Shown here piece by piece: positions 1 to 7,323 of a stretch of DNA of 9,446 nucleotides. Where the stretch lies: positions 1-9,446 of the forward strand of contig QNYP01000142.1 of assembly GCA_003978675.1 (NCBI GenBank), given 5' to 3'. Position 1 is the first letter of the stretch. Each line of letters opens with the position of its first letter. Below the pieces are notes generated by a model, which saw only the letters and a program-made list of their open reading frames with translations, did no database searches and was not told where the DNA came from. The DNA is from Hydrogenothermus sp. (GTDB taxonomy: Bacteria > Aquificota > Aquificia > Aquificales > Hydrogenothermaceae). The position numbers and the translations under genes are program-made.

Positions 1-41
1 TTAATTGTGAAAAAAACAAAAGTCAAGAGGTTTCTAATAAC

Positions 42-959
42 ATGGTTAATAAGAAGTTGTTAATTATCTATATTGTATTATTAACAACTATAATTAAAAC
101 TTTTGCACTCCAAATAGAAAAAGTATCAAAGAATACTTACGCTACATTTGGGAAAACAGGTCTACCTTCTAAAGAAAATGGAGGATTTATATCCAACGCC
201 TATGGGGTATTAACTAATGAAGGTTGGGTTGTTATAGATAGTTTCTCCAGTCCGAAACTTGCGAAACAGTTCATAAAACAGTTAAAAAATATAAAAAATA
301 TTCCTGTAAAGTATTTAATAATAACCCACTACCATTTAGACCACTCTTTTGGCATGTCTGCTTATAAAGAAGCAAAAATAGTTGCACACAAAAACTTAAA
401 AAAAGACATCCAAAATTCAAATATGGAAAATTACAAAGAAATGCTAAATAAAACTTTTGATAACTTATTTAAAAATGTTGAATTTTTAAATATTAACATT
501 CCAATAGATAAAAAAACTTCAATAAAAGTAGGAAATCTAACTTTTGAAATTTTTCCTTTACCAAATACCCATACACATACAGATATTCTAATATACATTC
601 CAGAAACAAAGGAACTTTTTGCAGGGGACATTGTTTTTTATAATAGAATTCCATTTATTGGAGATAAGCATTCAAATAGTAAAAATTGGCTAAAGGTTCT
701 TAAACAAATTAAAAAAATGGAAATTTCAAAAATTTATAACGGACATAACAAACCATTAGACAAAAAAGCTATAAAATTTACTTATGAATACATATCCTTT
801 TTAAGAAATGAGATTTCAAGACTAAAAGATGAAGGTCTTTTCTACGATGAAATTAAGGAAAAATTAAACAATAATAAATGGAGAAAGTATCCAATGTTTA
901 AAGAATTTCACAATAAAAACATATATAAAATTTTCAATGACCTTGACTTTGAGTTTTAA
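42..959 (+). CDS. Exported metallo-beta-lactamase-fold Zn hydrolase
   Basis: A 305-residue MBL-fold metallohydrolase. Residues 1-22 form a Sec signal peptide (Lys-rich start, hydrophobic core, TFA before a likely cleavage site), so the enzyme probably acts outside the cytoplasm. The zinc motif H-x-H-x-D-H is at residues 96-101 (THYHLDH). Further ligands are probably His177 (HTHTD), Asp196 (AGD) and His235 (NGH). The N-terminal layout, with SNAYGVLTNEGWVVID, resembles the SoxH / quinoprotein-relay group of MBL proteins rather than antibiotic-degrading lactamases, but the substrate cannot be read from the sequence. An AAGAGG sequence lies 11 bases before the ATG. The frame stays open back to the window edge, so an upstream start cannot be excluded, but the signal peptide supports this one. 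It is convergent with the minus-strand genes. Family assignment is firm, function is not. Confidence 0.87.
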   Translation: MVNKKLLIIYIVLLTTIIKTFALQIEKVSKNTYATFGKTGLPSKENGGFISNAYGVLTNEGWVVIDSFSSPKLAKQFIKQLKNIKNIPVKYLIITHYHLDHSFGMSAYKEAKIVAHKNLKKDIQNSNMENYKEMLNKTFDNLFKNVEFLNINIPIDKKTSIKVGNLTFEIFPLPNTHTHTDILIYIPETKELFAGDIVFYNRIPFIGDKHSNSKNWLKVLKQIKKMEISKIYNGHNKPLDKKAIKFTYEYISFLRNEISRLKDEGLFYDEIKEKLNNNKWRKYPMFKEFHNKNIYKIFNDLDFEF

Positions 960-969
960 ATTTATCTAC

Positions 970-998
970 ATAATAAAATGCAGTGCCAAAAAGGCACC
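970..998 (-). terminator. Probable terminator hairpin between convergent genes
   Basis: A GTGCC/GGCAC stem (983-987 with 993-997) closes a five-base loop and can be extended by G-T wobbles. On the minus strand it is followed by a T-rich stretch (CATTTTATTAT), so it could end the transcript of the YtxH-like gene, and perhaps of the whole upstream operon. On the plus strand the loop is A-rich and no T tract follows, so it is a weaker candidate for the MBL gene. The stem is short, hence moderate confidence. Confidence 0.5.
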
Positions 999-1006
999 AG
1001 TATGAT

Positions 1007-1300
1007 TTAACTTTCACTTTCTATAGCTTCCTCTAATTTTTTAATTTTTTCTTCAACCTCTTCTAATGTTTTAGCTTTCTCCTCTTCTGATAAGGTTTCA
1101 CCTTTAGAAACTAATGTTTTAAGCTTTTCTATTGCTTCTGAAATAGAAGTTTTTACTTTTTCTGTTAATTGAGCATCTTTTAGAGTTTCCTCAATTTCAG
1201 AAAGCTTTTTTAAAATTTCTTCTTTCTTGTTTAAAGCAACATAAGTTCCAACTGCACCTATCAAAGAACCAATAACTAAAAGTAAAGCGTTTTTTTTCAT
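1007..1300 (-). CDS. YtxH-like membrane-anchored coiled-coil protein
   Basis: A 97-residue protein. Residues 4-23 are a glycine-containing hydrophobic segment (ALLLVIGSLIGAVGTYVAL) directly after MKKN, so this is an N-terminal membrane anchor. The rest is highly charged, Glu/Lys-rich and helical, and looks like a coiled coil (about residues 26-95). This is the architecture of YtxH-domain proteins, which are general-stress or envelope-associated in Firmicutes; no enzymatic motif is visible. An AAGGAGGG ribosome site sits 4-5 bases before the ATG. The gene follows the tRNA-Arg gene and has its own candidate promoter. It could also be an unrelated anchor-plus-coil protein, because low-complexity helices match many families. 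Confidence 0.75.
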   Translation of the reverse strand: MKKNALLLVIGSLIGAVGTYVALNKKEEILKKLSEIEETLKDAQLTEKVKTSISEAIEKLKTLVSKGETLSEEEKAKTLEEVEEKIKKLEEAIESES

Positions 1301-1326
1301 AAATCCCTCCTTGGATTTTTCTTTTA

Positions 1327-1354
1327 AATATAAGAGTTTTCAGGAATTTTGCAA
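1327..1354 (-). promoter_or_regulatory. Candidate sigma-70-type promoter for the YtxH-like gene
   Basis: On the minus strand TTGCAA (1349-1354) and TATATT (1327-1332) are separated by 16 bases, resembling -35 and -10 elements. They lie about 30 bases upstream of the ATG of the YtxH-like gene and just downstream of the tRNA 3' end. The match is imperfect and the region is AT-rich, so chance is possible. Confidence 0.4.
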
Positions 1355-1372
1355 CTTTTTGATGATATTTAA

Positions 1373-1449
1373 TGGCGCGCCCGGCAGGAGTCGAACCTGC
1401 AACCTCGTGATCCGTAGTCACGTGCTCTATCCAATTGAGCTACGGGCGC
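1373..1449 (-). tRNA. tRNA-Arg (anticodon ACG)
   Basis: A complete 77-base cloverleaf. The acceptor stem GCGCCCG pairs with CGGGCGC, the discriminator is G, and CCA is encoded. The D stem is GCTC/GAGC. The anticodon stem CGTGA/TCACG encloses the loop CTACGGA with anticodon ACG, the variable loop is 5 bases, and the T stem GCAGG/CCTGC encloses TTCGACT. ACG reads CGU and, after A34-to-inosine editing by TadA, CGC and CGA as well. The 5' end lies only 10 bases after the prfA stop codon with no terminator between them, so the tRNA is probably processed from the prfA transcript, although an internal promoter within prfA is possible. Confidence 0.97.
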
Positions 1450-1459
1450 ACAAGTAGTT

Positions 1460-2539
1460 TTATGTTAGGGATTTCAATTTTTCTTCTTGTTCTTTTAATG
1501 CTAATTGTTCAATAATTTCGTCAAGCTCTCCATCTAAAATTTCATGTATTCTGTGAGATGTATATCCTATTCTGTGGTCTGTCACTCTGTTTTGTGGGAA
1601 GTTATAAGTTCTGATTTTTTCACTTCTATCTCCAGTTCCAACTTGAGATTTTCTTTCTTTTTCTATTTTTTCTCTTTCTATTCTGTCGTAATAATCTTTC
1701 AGTCTCGCTCTTAAAATTTGCATTGCCTTTGCTCTATTTTGTATCTGAGACCTTTCATCCTGACAGGAAACAACAATTCCTGTTGGTATATGTGTAATTC
1801 TAACAGCTGAATCAGTTGTATTTACGTGCTGTCCACCAGCACCAGACGCTCTCATAGTTTCAATCTTCAAATCTTCAGGTTTAATTTCTATATCAACCTC
1901 TTCTGCTTCTGGTAGAACTGCTACTGTTGCTGTTGAAGTATGAATTCTCCCTGAACTTTCTGTCTCAGGAACTCTTTGAACTCTATGAACTCCACTCTCA
2001 TATTTTAGCTTTGAATAAGCACCTTGCCCTTTAATTAAAGCAATTACTTCCTTAATTCCTCCTCTATCTGTTGGATGTATACTTAAAATTTCAACTTTCC
2101 AACCATTTCTTTCTGCATATCTTTGATACATTCTAAAAAGTTCACCTGCGAAAAGGGCAGCTTCTTCTCCACCTGCTCCTTGTCTAATTTCTAAAATTAC
2201 ATTTTTCTCATCATTAGGATCTTTAGGGAGTAAAGCTATCTCTATATCTTTTTCTAATTTTGCAAGTTTTTTCTTTAAACTTTCTAGTTCTTCCTCTGCA
2301 AGAGATTTCATTTCTTCATCTGTTGATTCAGATAAAAGCTCTTTTGTATCTTTTATTTCTTTTTCCGTTTTTTTATACTCTTCATAAAGTTTAACTATAT
2401 TACCAAGCTCTTTGTGTTCCTTAGCAAGCTCCTGAAGTTTTTTAGGATTACTTACCACTTCAGGAGCAGAAAGTTTAGCTTCAAGCTCTTTAAACTTTTC
2501 CTTTATACTTTCAAGTTTAGCAATAACTGTTTTATTCAT
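1460..2539 (-). CDS. prfA: Peptide chain release factor 1 (RF1)
   Basis: This is the class-I release factor that recognises UAA and UAG in the ribosomal A site and triggers peptide release. The protein has 359 residues, the normal RF1 length. The catalytic GGQ is at residues 235-237 (SGAGGQHVN). The stop-codon tripeptide is PET at 191-193 (RVPETES), the P-x-T form that marks RF1 rather than the SPF of RF2. An N-terminal coiled-coil domain spans about residues 1-100. The ATG shares one base with the rpmE stop (TAATG), so translation is probably coupled to rpmE, and GAAGGA lies just before it. The prmC methyltransferase gene that often follows prfA is absent; a tRNA gene follows instead. No truncation or missing motif is seen. 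Confidence 0.98.
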   Translation of the reverse strand: MNKTVIAKLESIKEKFKELEAKLSAPEVVSNPKKLQELAKEHKELGNIVKLYEEYKKTEKEIKDTKELLSESTDEEMKSLAEEELESLKKKLAKLEKDIEIALLPKDPNDEKNVILEIRQGAGGEEAALFAGELFRMYQRYAERNGWKVEILSIHPTDRGGIKEVIALIKGQGAYSKLKYESGVHRVQRVPETESSGRIHTSTATVAVLPEAEEVDIEIKPEDLKIETMRASGAGGQHVNTTDSAVRITHIPTGIVVSCQDERSQIQNRAKAMQILRARLKDYYDRIEREKIEKERKSQVGTGDRSEKIRTYNFPQNRVTDHRIGYTSHRIHEILDGELDEIIEQLALKEQEEKLKSLT

Positions 2540-2733
2540 TATCCTTCTGCTTTACCACCTTGGATTTCTAAAAAGAATGGTTTTGCCTTTAATTTTCCTG
2601 TGTAGTAAGGATGACATTGATTGCAAACCTCAATATAAACAGTTCCACCTTTTGTTGAAAGAAGTTCAAACTGGTTTCCACAAGAGCATATAAACTTAGT
2701 TGGCTCTAAAGTAGGATGAATATCTTTTTTCAA
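2539..2733 (-). CDS. rpmE: Large ribosomal subunit protein L31 (zinc-binding form)
   Basis: L31 bridges the two ribosomal subunits near the central protuberance. The chosen start is TTG at 2733, giving 64 residues beginning MKKDIHP, the classic L31 N-terminus. The four zinc cysteines then fall at 16, 18, 37 and 40, the same numbers as in E. coli L31. An open frame extends to a TTG at 2748, but that codon overlaps the ribosome-binding site, so it is unlikely to be used. The Zn-ribbon form (CSC then CNQC, followed by HPYYTGK) indicates a zinc-replete type rather than the cysteine-free paralogue. It lies between rho and prfA and overlaps prfA by one base. Confidence 0.95.
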   Translation of the reverse strand: MKKDIHPTLEPTKFICSCGNQFELLSTKGGTVYIEVCNQCHPYYTGKLKAKPFFLEIQGGKAEG

Positions 2734-2741
2734 TGCTTTTA

Positions 2742-2746
2742 CCTCC
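2742..2746 (-). promoter_or_regulatory. Ribosome-binding site that decides the rpmE start
   Basis: GGAGG lies 8 bases upstream of the TTG at 2733. It overlaps the more distal in-frame TTG at 2748, which argues for the shorter L31 protein. Confidence 0.8.
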
Positions 2747-2809
2747 AATAAATTAGTTAAATTTTAGAATATGGACAAACTAATATTTTATTCTGAATAT
2801 ATATTTTCA

Positions 2810-4087
2810 TCAAGTATTCATAGACATTAAGAACTCTTCATTTGTTTTAAATTTACCAAGCTTACTTAATAAAAATTCCATTGCTTCAACTTCATCCATT
2901 GTAGATAAGAATTTTCTTAAAATCCAAAGCCTTTGAAGTTCCCAGTCTTCAAGTAAAAGTTCTTCCTTTCTTGTTCCTGATTTAGGTATGTTTATTGCAG
3001 GGAACACTCTTCTTTCCATAAGTCTTCTATCTAGGTAAAGTTCCATATTACCAGTTCCTTTAAATTCTTCAAAAATAACATCATCCATTTTTGAACCAGT
3101 TTCAACAAGTGCAGTTGCAAGAATCGTCAAACTACCACCATCTTCTATATTTCTCGCTGCTCCAAAGAACTTTTTAGGTCTTTGTAAAGCTGTTGCTTCA
3201 ATACCACCAGATAAAACTCTACCACTAGGTGGTGTAATTGCATTAGAAGCTCTAGATAATCTTGTAATTGAGTCTAAAAGAATAACAACATCCTGTCCAT
3301 TTTCAACTAGCCTTTTTGCTCTTTCTACAATTAATTCTGCTAAATGCATATGTTTTTCTGGAGGTTCATCAAAGGTAGATGCAACAACTTCTGCTCCTTC
3401 TCCAACTATTCTTCTCATTTCTGTAACTTCTTCTGGTCTTTCATCTATAAGTAAAATAATTATGTGGGTTTCAGGATGATTTTCAATTAAAGCTTTTGCT
3501 ATTTTTTGTATTAAAACTGTTTTTCCAGCCTTAGGAGGAGCTACAATTAATCCCCTTTGTCCTTTTCCTATTGGTGATATTAAACTTACTACCCTAGTAG
3601 ACAAATCTGAAGGGTCATACTCAAGGTTAAATCTTTCTGTAGGGTGAAATGGAATGAGTTTCTCAAATAAAGGCCTTCTTCTTATTTTTTCAGGTTCTAC
3701 AGTGTTAACAGCCTCTATCTTTATTAATGCTCTGTATTTTTCCCCTTCTTTTGGTTGTCTAGCTATACCAATTATATAATCTCCAGTTCTTAAACCAAAT
3801 TTCTTTATTTGAGAAGGGGATACATATATATCTGTCGAATGAGGTTGGTAGTTATTTTCTATAGAACGAATAAAACCGTATCCTTCAGGTAAAACTTCTA
3901 AGACGCCTTTTATAAAATCAAGACCTTCCTCTGTTGCCTTTTTTTCTAAGATTCTCGTAATAAGTTCTGACTTTTTTAAGCCAGTTGTTCTGCTTAAACC
4001 TATCTCTTTACCAAGTTTTTGAAGTTCAGAAAGAGTTAACTTTTTTAAATCCTCTAAAGTTATGTTTTCTAATGCCATATTAGCCAT
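2810..4087 (-). CDS. rho: Transcription termination factor Rho
   Basis: Rho is the hexameric RNA-dependent ATPase and translocase that ends transcription at rut sites. From the ATG at 4087 the protein has 425 residues. It has an N-terminal Rho_N helical domain (about 5-50), a cold-shock-like primary RNA-binding domain with the RNP-like stretch VLEVLPEGYGFIR (about 62-74), Walker A APPKAGKT (183-190), Walker B VVILLDSITR (267-276), the LSGG Q-loop (about 292-295), and FEEFKGTGN in the subunit interface (about 339-347). There is no large insertion in the RNA-binding domain. An in-frame TTG at 4096 is only 2 bases from the GGAGG site, so ATG 4087 (11-base spacing) is preferred; ATG 4078 is a further option. 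The gene follows mnmE by 25 bases and precedes rpmE by about 75. Confidence 0.97.
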   Translation of the reverse strand: MANMALENITLEDLKKLTLSELQKLGKEIGLSRTTGLKKSELITRILEKKATEEGLDFIKGVLEVLPEGYGFIRSIENNYQPHSTDIYVSPSQIKKFGLRTGDYIIGIARQPKEGEKYRALIKIEAVNTVEPEKIRRRPLFEKLIPFHPTERFNLEYDPSDLSTRVVSLISPIGKGQRGLIVAPPKAGKTVLIQKIAKALIENHPETHIIILLIDERPEEVTEMRRIVGEGAEVVASTFDEPPEKHMHLAELIVERAKRLVENGQDVVILLDSITRLSRASNAITPPSGRVLSGGIEATALQRPKKFFGAARNIEDGGSLTILATALVETGSKMDDVIFEEFKGTGNMELYLDRRLMERRVFPAINIPKSGTRKEELLLEDWELQRLWILRKFLSTMDEVEAMEFLLSKLGKFKTNEEFLMSMNT

Positions 4088-4098
4088 AACTGGCAATT

Positions 4099-4103
4099 CC
4101 TCC
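4099..4103 (-). promoter_or_regulatory. Ribosome-binding site for rho
   Basis: GGAGG within AAAGGAGGAA lies 11 bases before ATG 4087 but only 2 bases before the in-frame TTG at 4096. The spacing favours the ATG as the start, although 11 is slightly long. Confidence 0.65.
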
Positions 4104-4112
4104 TTTGTTTTT

Positions 4113-5468
4113 TTACTTTCCTATACAGAAAGAAGAAAAGATATTTCCAAGTAGCTCTTCTGTATGGATTTCTCCTATTATTTCTTTTAGATAGTAGTTT
4201 GCTTCCCTTATTTCTAACATAAGAATTTCTTTTTGATATTCATAAAAAGAAAGTTCACTTAGAATTTTTTCTAAAATTTCTTTAGCTTTTTCTAAAGCTT
4301 GTAAATGCCTGATATTTATATAAATGTCTATGTCTGTATCTTCTAATAAACCAAGTTTTTCTACAATTTTTTCTTCTAAAAGAGATAAACCTTCTTGAGT
4401 TTTACTACTTGTGAAAATAACTTCTTTATTCTTAAAATAATCCTTTATTGAGTTTTCTTCAATACCTAAATCTATTTTATTTCCTATTATAATAACATTT
4501 TTATGTTTTATCTCATTAAATACCTGTTTGTCTTCCTTTGTTATACCAACTGATGCATCAAAAACAAATAAAATTATATCTGCTTCATCTATTTTTTCCT
4601 TTGCTTTTTCTATACCTATTTTTTCTAGTTTATCTTTAGCTTCTCTTATACCAGCTGTATCAATTAGCTTTACAGGAAAACCCTTTATATTAAATTCTTC
4701 CTCTATAAAATCCCTAGTAGTTCCTTTTATATCAGAAACTATTGCCCTTTCATAACCAACAAATGCATTAAACAAAGAAGATTTTCCAACATTTGGTCTT
4801 CCAACAATAGCAAGTTTTATCCCTTCTGTTATTAACCTACCTTTTTTATAAGTTTTTATCAATCTATTTATATTTTCTATCACAAATTCTAAATCTGGCT
4901 TTATTGTTTCAAGAGGTATTTCATCAACATCTTCAGGAAAATTAAGCTCAGCCTCTATTAGACTTTCTATGTGTAGTAGTTTATCTCTTAGCTGTTTAAT
5001 CTGTTTAGATAATTTCCCTTCCAATATATTTAATGCAACTTTCGAAGCTTTCTCTGTTTTTGCTTCTATAAGTTGTGCTATTGCTTCTGCTTGAGTTAAA
5101 TCTATTTTTCCATTTAAAAATGCTCTTTTTGTAAATTCTCCCGGCTGGGCAAGCCTTGCACCAAGTTTTATAGCTTCATTTATAAGTTTTTTTACCACTG
5201 GAATACTTCCATGGGTATGAAACTCAACAACATCTTCTCCTGTAAAACTATGGGGTGCTTTAAAATACAAAAACAGTCCTTCATCTATTAAATTGTTTTC
5301 AGTATCGTAAAATTTGCCAAAATAAGCTACTCTAGCTTTTATTTCCTTGCTCGTTTTAAAGATTGTCTTTCCTATCTCAAGAGCTTTCTTTCCACTAAGT
5401 CTAACAATAGCAACCCCAGAGGGAACTAAAGGGGTTGCGTTTGCTACAATTGTATCTTCTTTAAGCAT
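4113..5468 (-). CDS. mnmE: tRNA U34 modification GTPase MnmE (TrmE)
   Basis: MnmE works with MnmG to install the (carboxymethyl)aminomethyl group at C5 of wobble uridine 34 in tRNAs, using GTP, methylene-THF and FAD chemistry. It has 451 residues, full length for the family. The N-terminal tetrahydrofolate-binding domain (about 1-118) includes VEFHTHGS (81-88). A helical domain contains an inserted G domain with G1 GRPNVGKS (223-230), G2 GTTRD (249-253), G3 DTAGIRE (270-276), G4 NKID (330-333) and G5 TSSK (353-356). The C terminus is FCIGK, whose cysteine is conserved in the family. The ATG directly abuts the yidC stop (TAGATG, no intervening base) and only an A-rich weak ribosome site precedes it, so translation is probably coupled to yidC. 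Confidence 0.98.
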   Translation of the reverse strand: MLKEDTIVANATPLVPSGVAIVRLSGKKALEIGKTIFKTSKEIKARVAYFGKFYDTENNLIDEGLFLYFKAPHSFTGEDVVEFHTHGSIPVVKKLINEAIKLGARLAQPGEFTKRAFLNGKIDLTQAEAIAQLIEAKTEKASKVALNILEGKLSKQIKQLRDKLLHIESLIEAELNFPEDVDEIPLETIKPDLEFVIENINRLIKTYKKGRLITEGIKLAIVGRPNVGKSSLFNAFVGYERAIVSDIKGTTRDFIEEEFNIKGFPVKLIDTAGIREAKDKLEKIGIEKAKEKIDEADIILFVFDASVGITKEDKQVFNEIKHKNVIIIGNKIDLGIEENSIKDYFKNKEVIFTSSKTQEGLSLLEEKIVEKLGLLEDTDIDIYINIRHLQALEKAKEILEKILSELSFYEYQKEILMLEIREANYYLKEIIGEIHTEELLGNIFSSFCIGK

Positions 5469-7094
5469 CTACTTTTTTTCTGTATTCATTGTTTTATTGA
5501 CAAAGAAACTTTGGATTAATCCTAGAATATTGTTAGTAAGCCAGTATAAAACTAAACCTGCTGGGAAGTTCATAAATAGAAATGTGAATATACCTGCCAT
5601 TGCATACATTATAAATTTTTGGTTTTTATCTGAACTAGGAGTTATCCATTGCTGAGCTATCATTGATAATCCCATCAGTATAGGAAGAATATAAAATGGG
5701 TCATGCTCTGATAGATCTGGAACCCATAAAAATGGAACATTTTTTAGTTCCACAGCAACCATTAAAACATTATAAAGAGCTATAAATATAGGAATTTGAG
5801 CTAAAATTGGAAGACAACCACTCATAGGATTAGCCCCATGCTCTGCATAAAGTCTCATCATCTCTTGTTGTAGTCTTTGAGGGTCATCTTTGTATTTTTT
5901 CTGTAGTTTCTGTATTTCTGGAGCTAAATCTGCCATTTTTTTCATGGCTTTTAAAGACTTATGGTTAAGAGGGAATAAAACTATTCTAAGGATAATAGTT
6001 AAAATAATTATGGCAATTCCCCAGTTAGGTATAAAATCGTAAATTAAGTGAAGAAGTAAAAATAGTGGTTTTCCAAGTATTCCAAAAAATCCAAAATCTA
6101 TTGTTTCTCTAAGATTTAAATCTACATCCCAAAGTTTTCTATACTTTTCTGTAATTTCACCAAGAAGTGAGTATAATTTAGCACCACCAAAGAAAAATCC
6201 ATCTAAATTACCTTTAATTTCTGCAAGGGTAATTGTTGTATTTTGGGCTATAGGAATAACATAAACCGTAGAAAATCCAGTTTTATTTGCTAATATTTGA
6301 AGGAAGTATTTGTTTTCTTCTCCTGCCCAAAGTATGTTATCTCTTATAATCTGTGTTGTTTGGATATCTGCATCTATTTTTATTAATTGCTTGTCTGTTT
6401 TTATTACTGAACCTCTATGCCCAAATGATGATTCTTCTTCTGGAGGTGTAATACCATTTATTGTTGCAATTCCTAAATTTTCAAGTCCTCTATGTTCTAA
6501 AGAAACTGATATAGTCTCATCATCATTTAGTTTGAAAATTTTCTTTATATAAATATTATCCCTATTTAACTCAAAAATATATAAATTTCCTTCCTGCTTA
6601 AATTTATATTCAGAAAAATTTAAAAGAGCTGTAATTCTTGGGTCGGTTGTAATTATTTCTGTTGGGAAAACTTTGTTATCTTTTGCAATTTTTGGAATAG
6701 CATCTATTTTATACTGGTTTAAATATACAGAAACTACTCTGGCACCAATCTTAGAAATTTGAACTTTTCCATAAGATGTATTTATTTCAATTACATTTTT
6801 TAAATTATCACTGTTAAATCTTTGATTTGTAAGGATTAAATCATAACTGCCTGTTGTTTTTATTAAAGTTGGCTTTGACTCTTGAGAAGCATCTTCCTTT
6901 TCTTTTTGAACTTTTTGTGTAGTTGATTGAGTTTGTACTTCATTACCACTTGTGGTTTGTGTTTGTTGTGTTTTATTTTGTGCTGGAGTAGATGTAAAAG
7001 TTTGAAATATTCCAAAACCTATCATGAAGGCAGAAACAATAAGGAAAAAAATCATCAATCTTTTTTGCATTTCTTGCTGATTATTATCTAGCAT
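5469..7094 (-). CDS. yidC: Membrane protein insertase YidC
   Basis: YidC inserts and folds inner-membrane proteins, alone or with SecYEG; F0 subunit c is a classic substrate, and its gene lies just upstream here. The 541-residue protein is of the Gram-negative type. TM1 is at about 12-31, followed by a Gln/Thr/Ser/Lys-rich linker (about 33-75) and a large periplasmic beta domain (about 80-310). The core insertase has TM segments near 341-376, 424-447, 466-484 and 495-527. Arg370 in the second helix (ILRIVLFPL) corresponds to the conserved positive charge in the hydrophilic groove. LYAEHGANPMSGCLP (415-429) is typical for the family. The ATG is preceded by AAGAGG at 6-base spacing. A second Met at residue 9 is a less likely start. 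The jag/khpB gene common after yidC is absent; mnmE follows with no gap. Confidence 0.98.
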   Translation of the reverse strand: MLDNNQQEMQKRLMIFFLIVSAFMIGFGIFQTFTSTPAQNKTQQTQTTSGNEVQTQSTTQKVQKEKEDASQESKPTLIKTTGSYDLILTNQRFNSDNLKNVIEINTSYGKVQISKIGARVVSVYLNQYKIDAIPKIAKDNKVFPTEIITTDPRITALLNFSEYKFKQEGNLYIFELNRDNIYIKKIFKLNDDETISVSLEHRGLENLGIATINGITPPEEESSFGHRGSVIKTDKQLIKIDADIQTTQIIRDNILWAGEENKYFLQILANKTGFSTVYVIPIAQNTTITLAEIKGNLDGFFFGGAKLYSLLGEITEKYRKLWDVDLNLRETIDFGFFGILGKPLFLLLHLIYDFIPNWGIAIIILTIILRIVLFPLNHKSLKAMKKMADLAPEIQKLQKKYKDDPQRLQQEMMRLYAEHGANPMSGCLPILAQIPIFIALYNVLMVAVELKNVPFLWVPDLSEHDPFYILPILMGLSMIAQQWITPSSDKNQKFIMYAMAGIFTFLFMNFPAGLVLYWLTNNILGLIQSFFVNKTMNTEKK

Positions 7095-7116
7095 CGCTTA
7101 CCTCTTTTCTTGATTT

Positions 7117-7323
7117 TTAAGGATAATCTACACCACCTTTAGAAAATGGATTACATCTCAGTATTCTCCATATAGATTTAAGAATTCCTTTTAACACTCC
7201 ATACTTTTCTATCGCTTGTATAGAATATTCAGAACAAGAAGGGTAATATCTACAGTTATTTCCTAAAAAAGGAGATAAAACCTTTTGGTAAATTTTTATA
7301 AACTTTATAAAAATTTGTTTCAT
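7117..7323 (-). CDS. yidD: Membrane protein insertion efficiency factor YidD
   Basis: A 68-residue protein that assists YidC-dependent membrane insertion and sits at the inner face of the membrane. The family signature is complete: an amphipathic N-terminal helix (KQIFIKFIKIYQKVLSPF), then NNCRYYPSCSEYSIQAI (about 23-39), GILKSIWRILRCNPF and GGVDYP at the C terminus, with the three conserved cysteines. The ATG overlaps the rnpA stop as ATGA, and AAGG lies about 6 bases upstream. yidC follows after 22 bases. Confidence 0.97.
   Translation of the reverse strand: MKQIFIKFIKIYQKVLSPFLGNNCRYYPSCSEYSIQAIEKYGVLKGILKSIWRILRCNPFSKGGVDYP

Noticed and set aside
1..41. Possible 3' end of an upstream gene at the left edge
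   Set aside because: Two plus-strand frames are open to the edge, but 41 bases are too few to recognise any product.
2749..2809. Possible promoter (TTGTCC and TAATTT, 17 bases apart) and a weak AT-rich inverted repeat between rho and rpmE
   Set aside because: The -10 matches poorly, the stem is AT-only with a long loop and no T tract, and such patterns are expected by chance in this AT-rich gap.
5347..5655. Plus-strand open frame of about 100 codons spanning the mnmE/yidC junction
   Set aside because: It is antisense to two strongly conserved genes, has no ribosome site and resembles no family; the same holds for the other antisense frames in prfA, mnmE and yidC.
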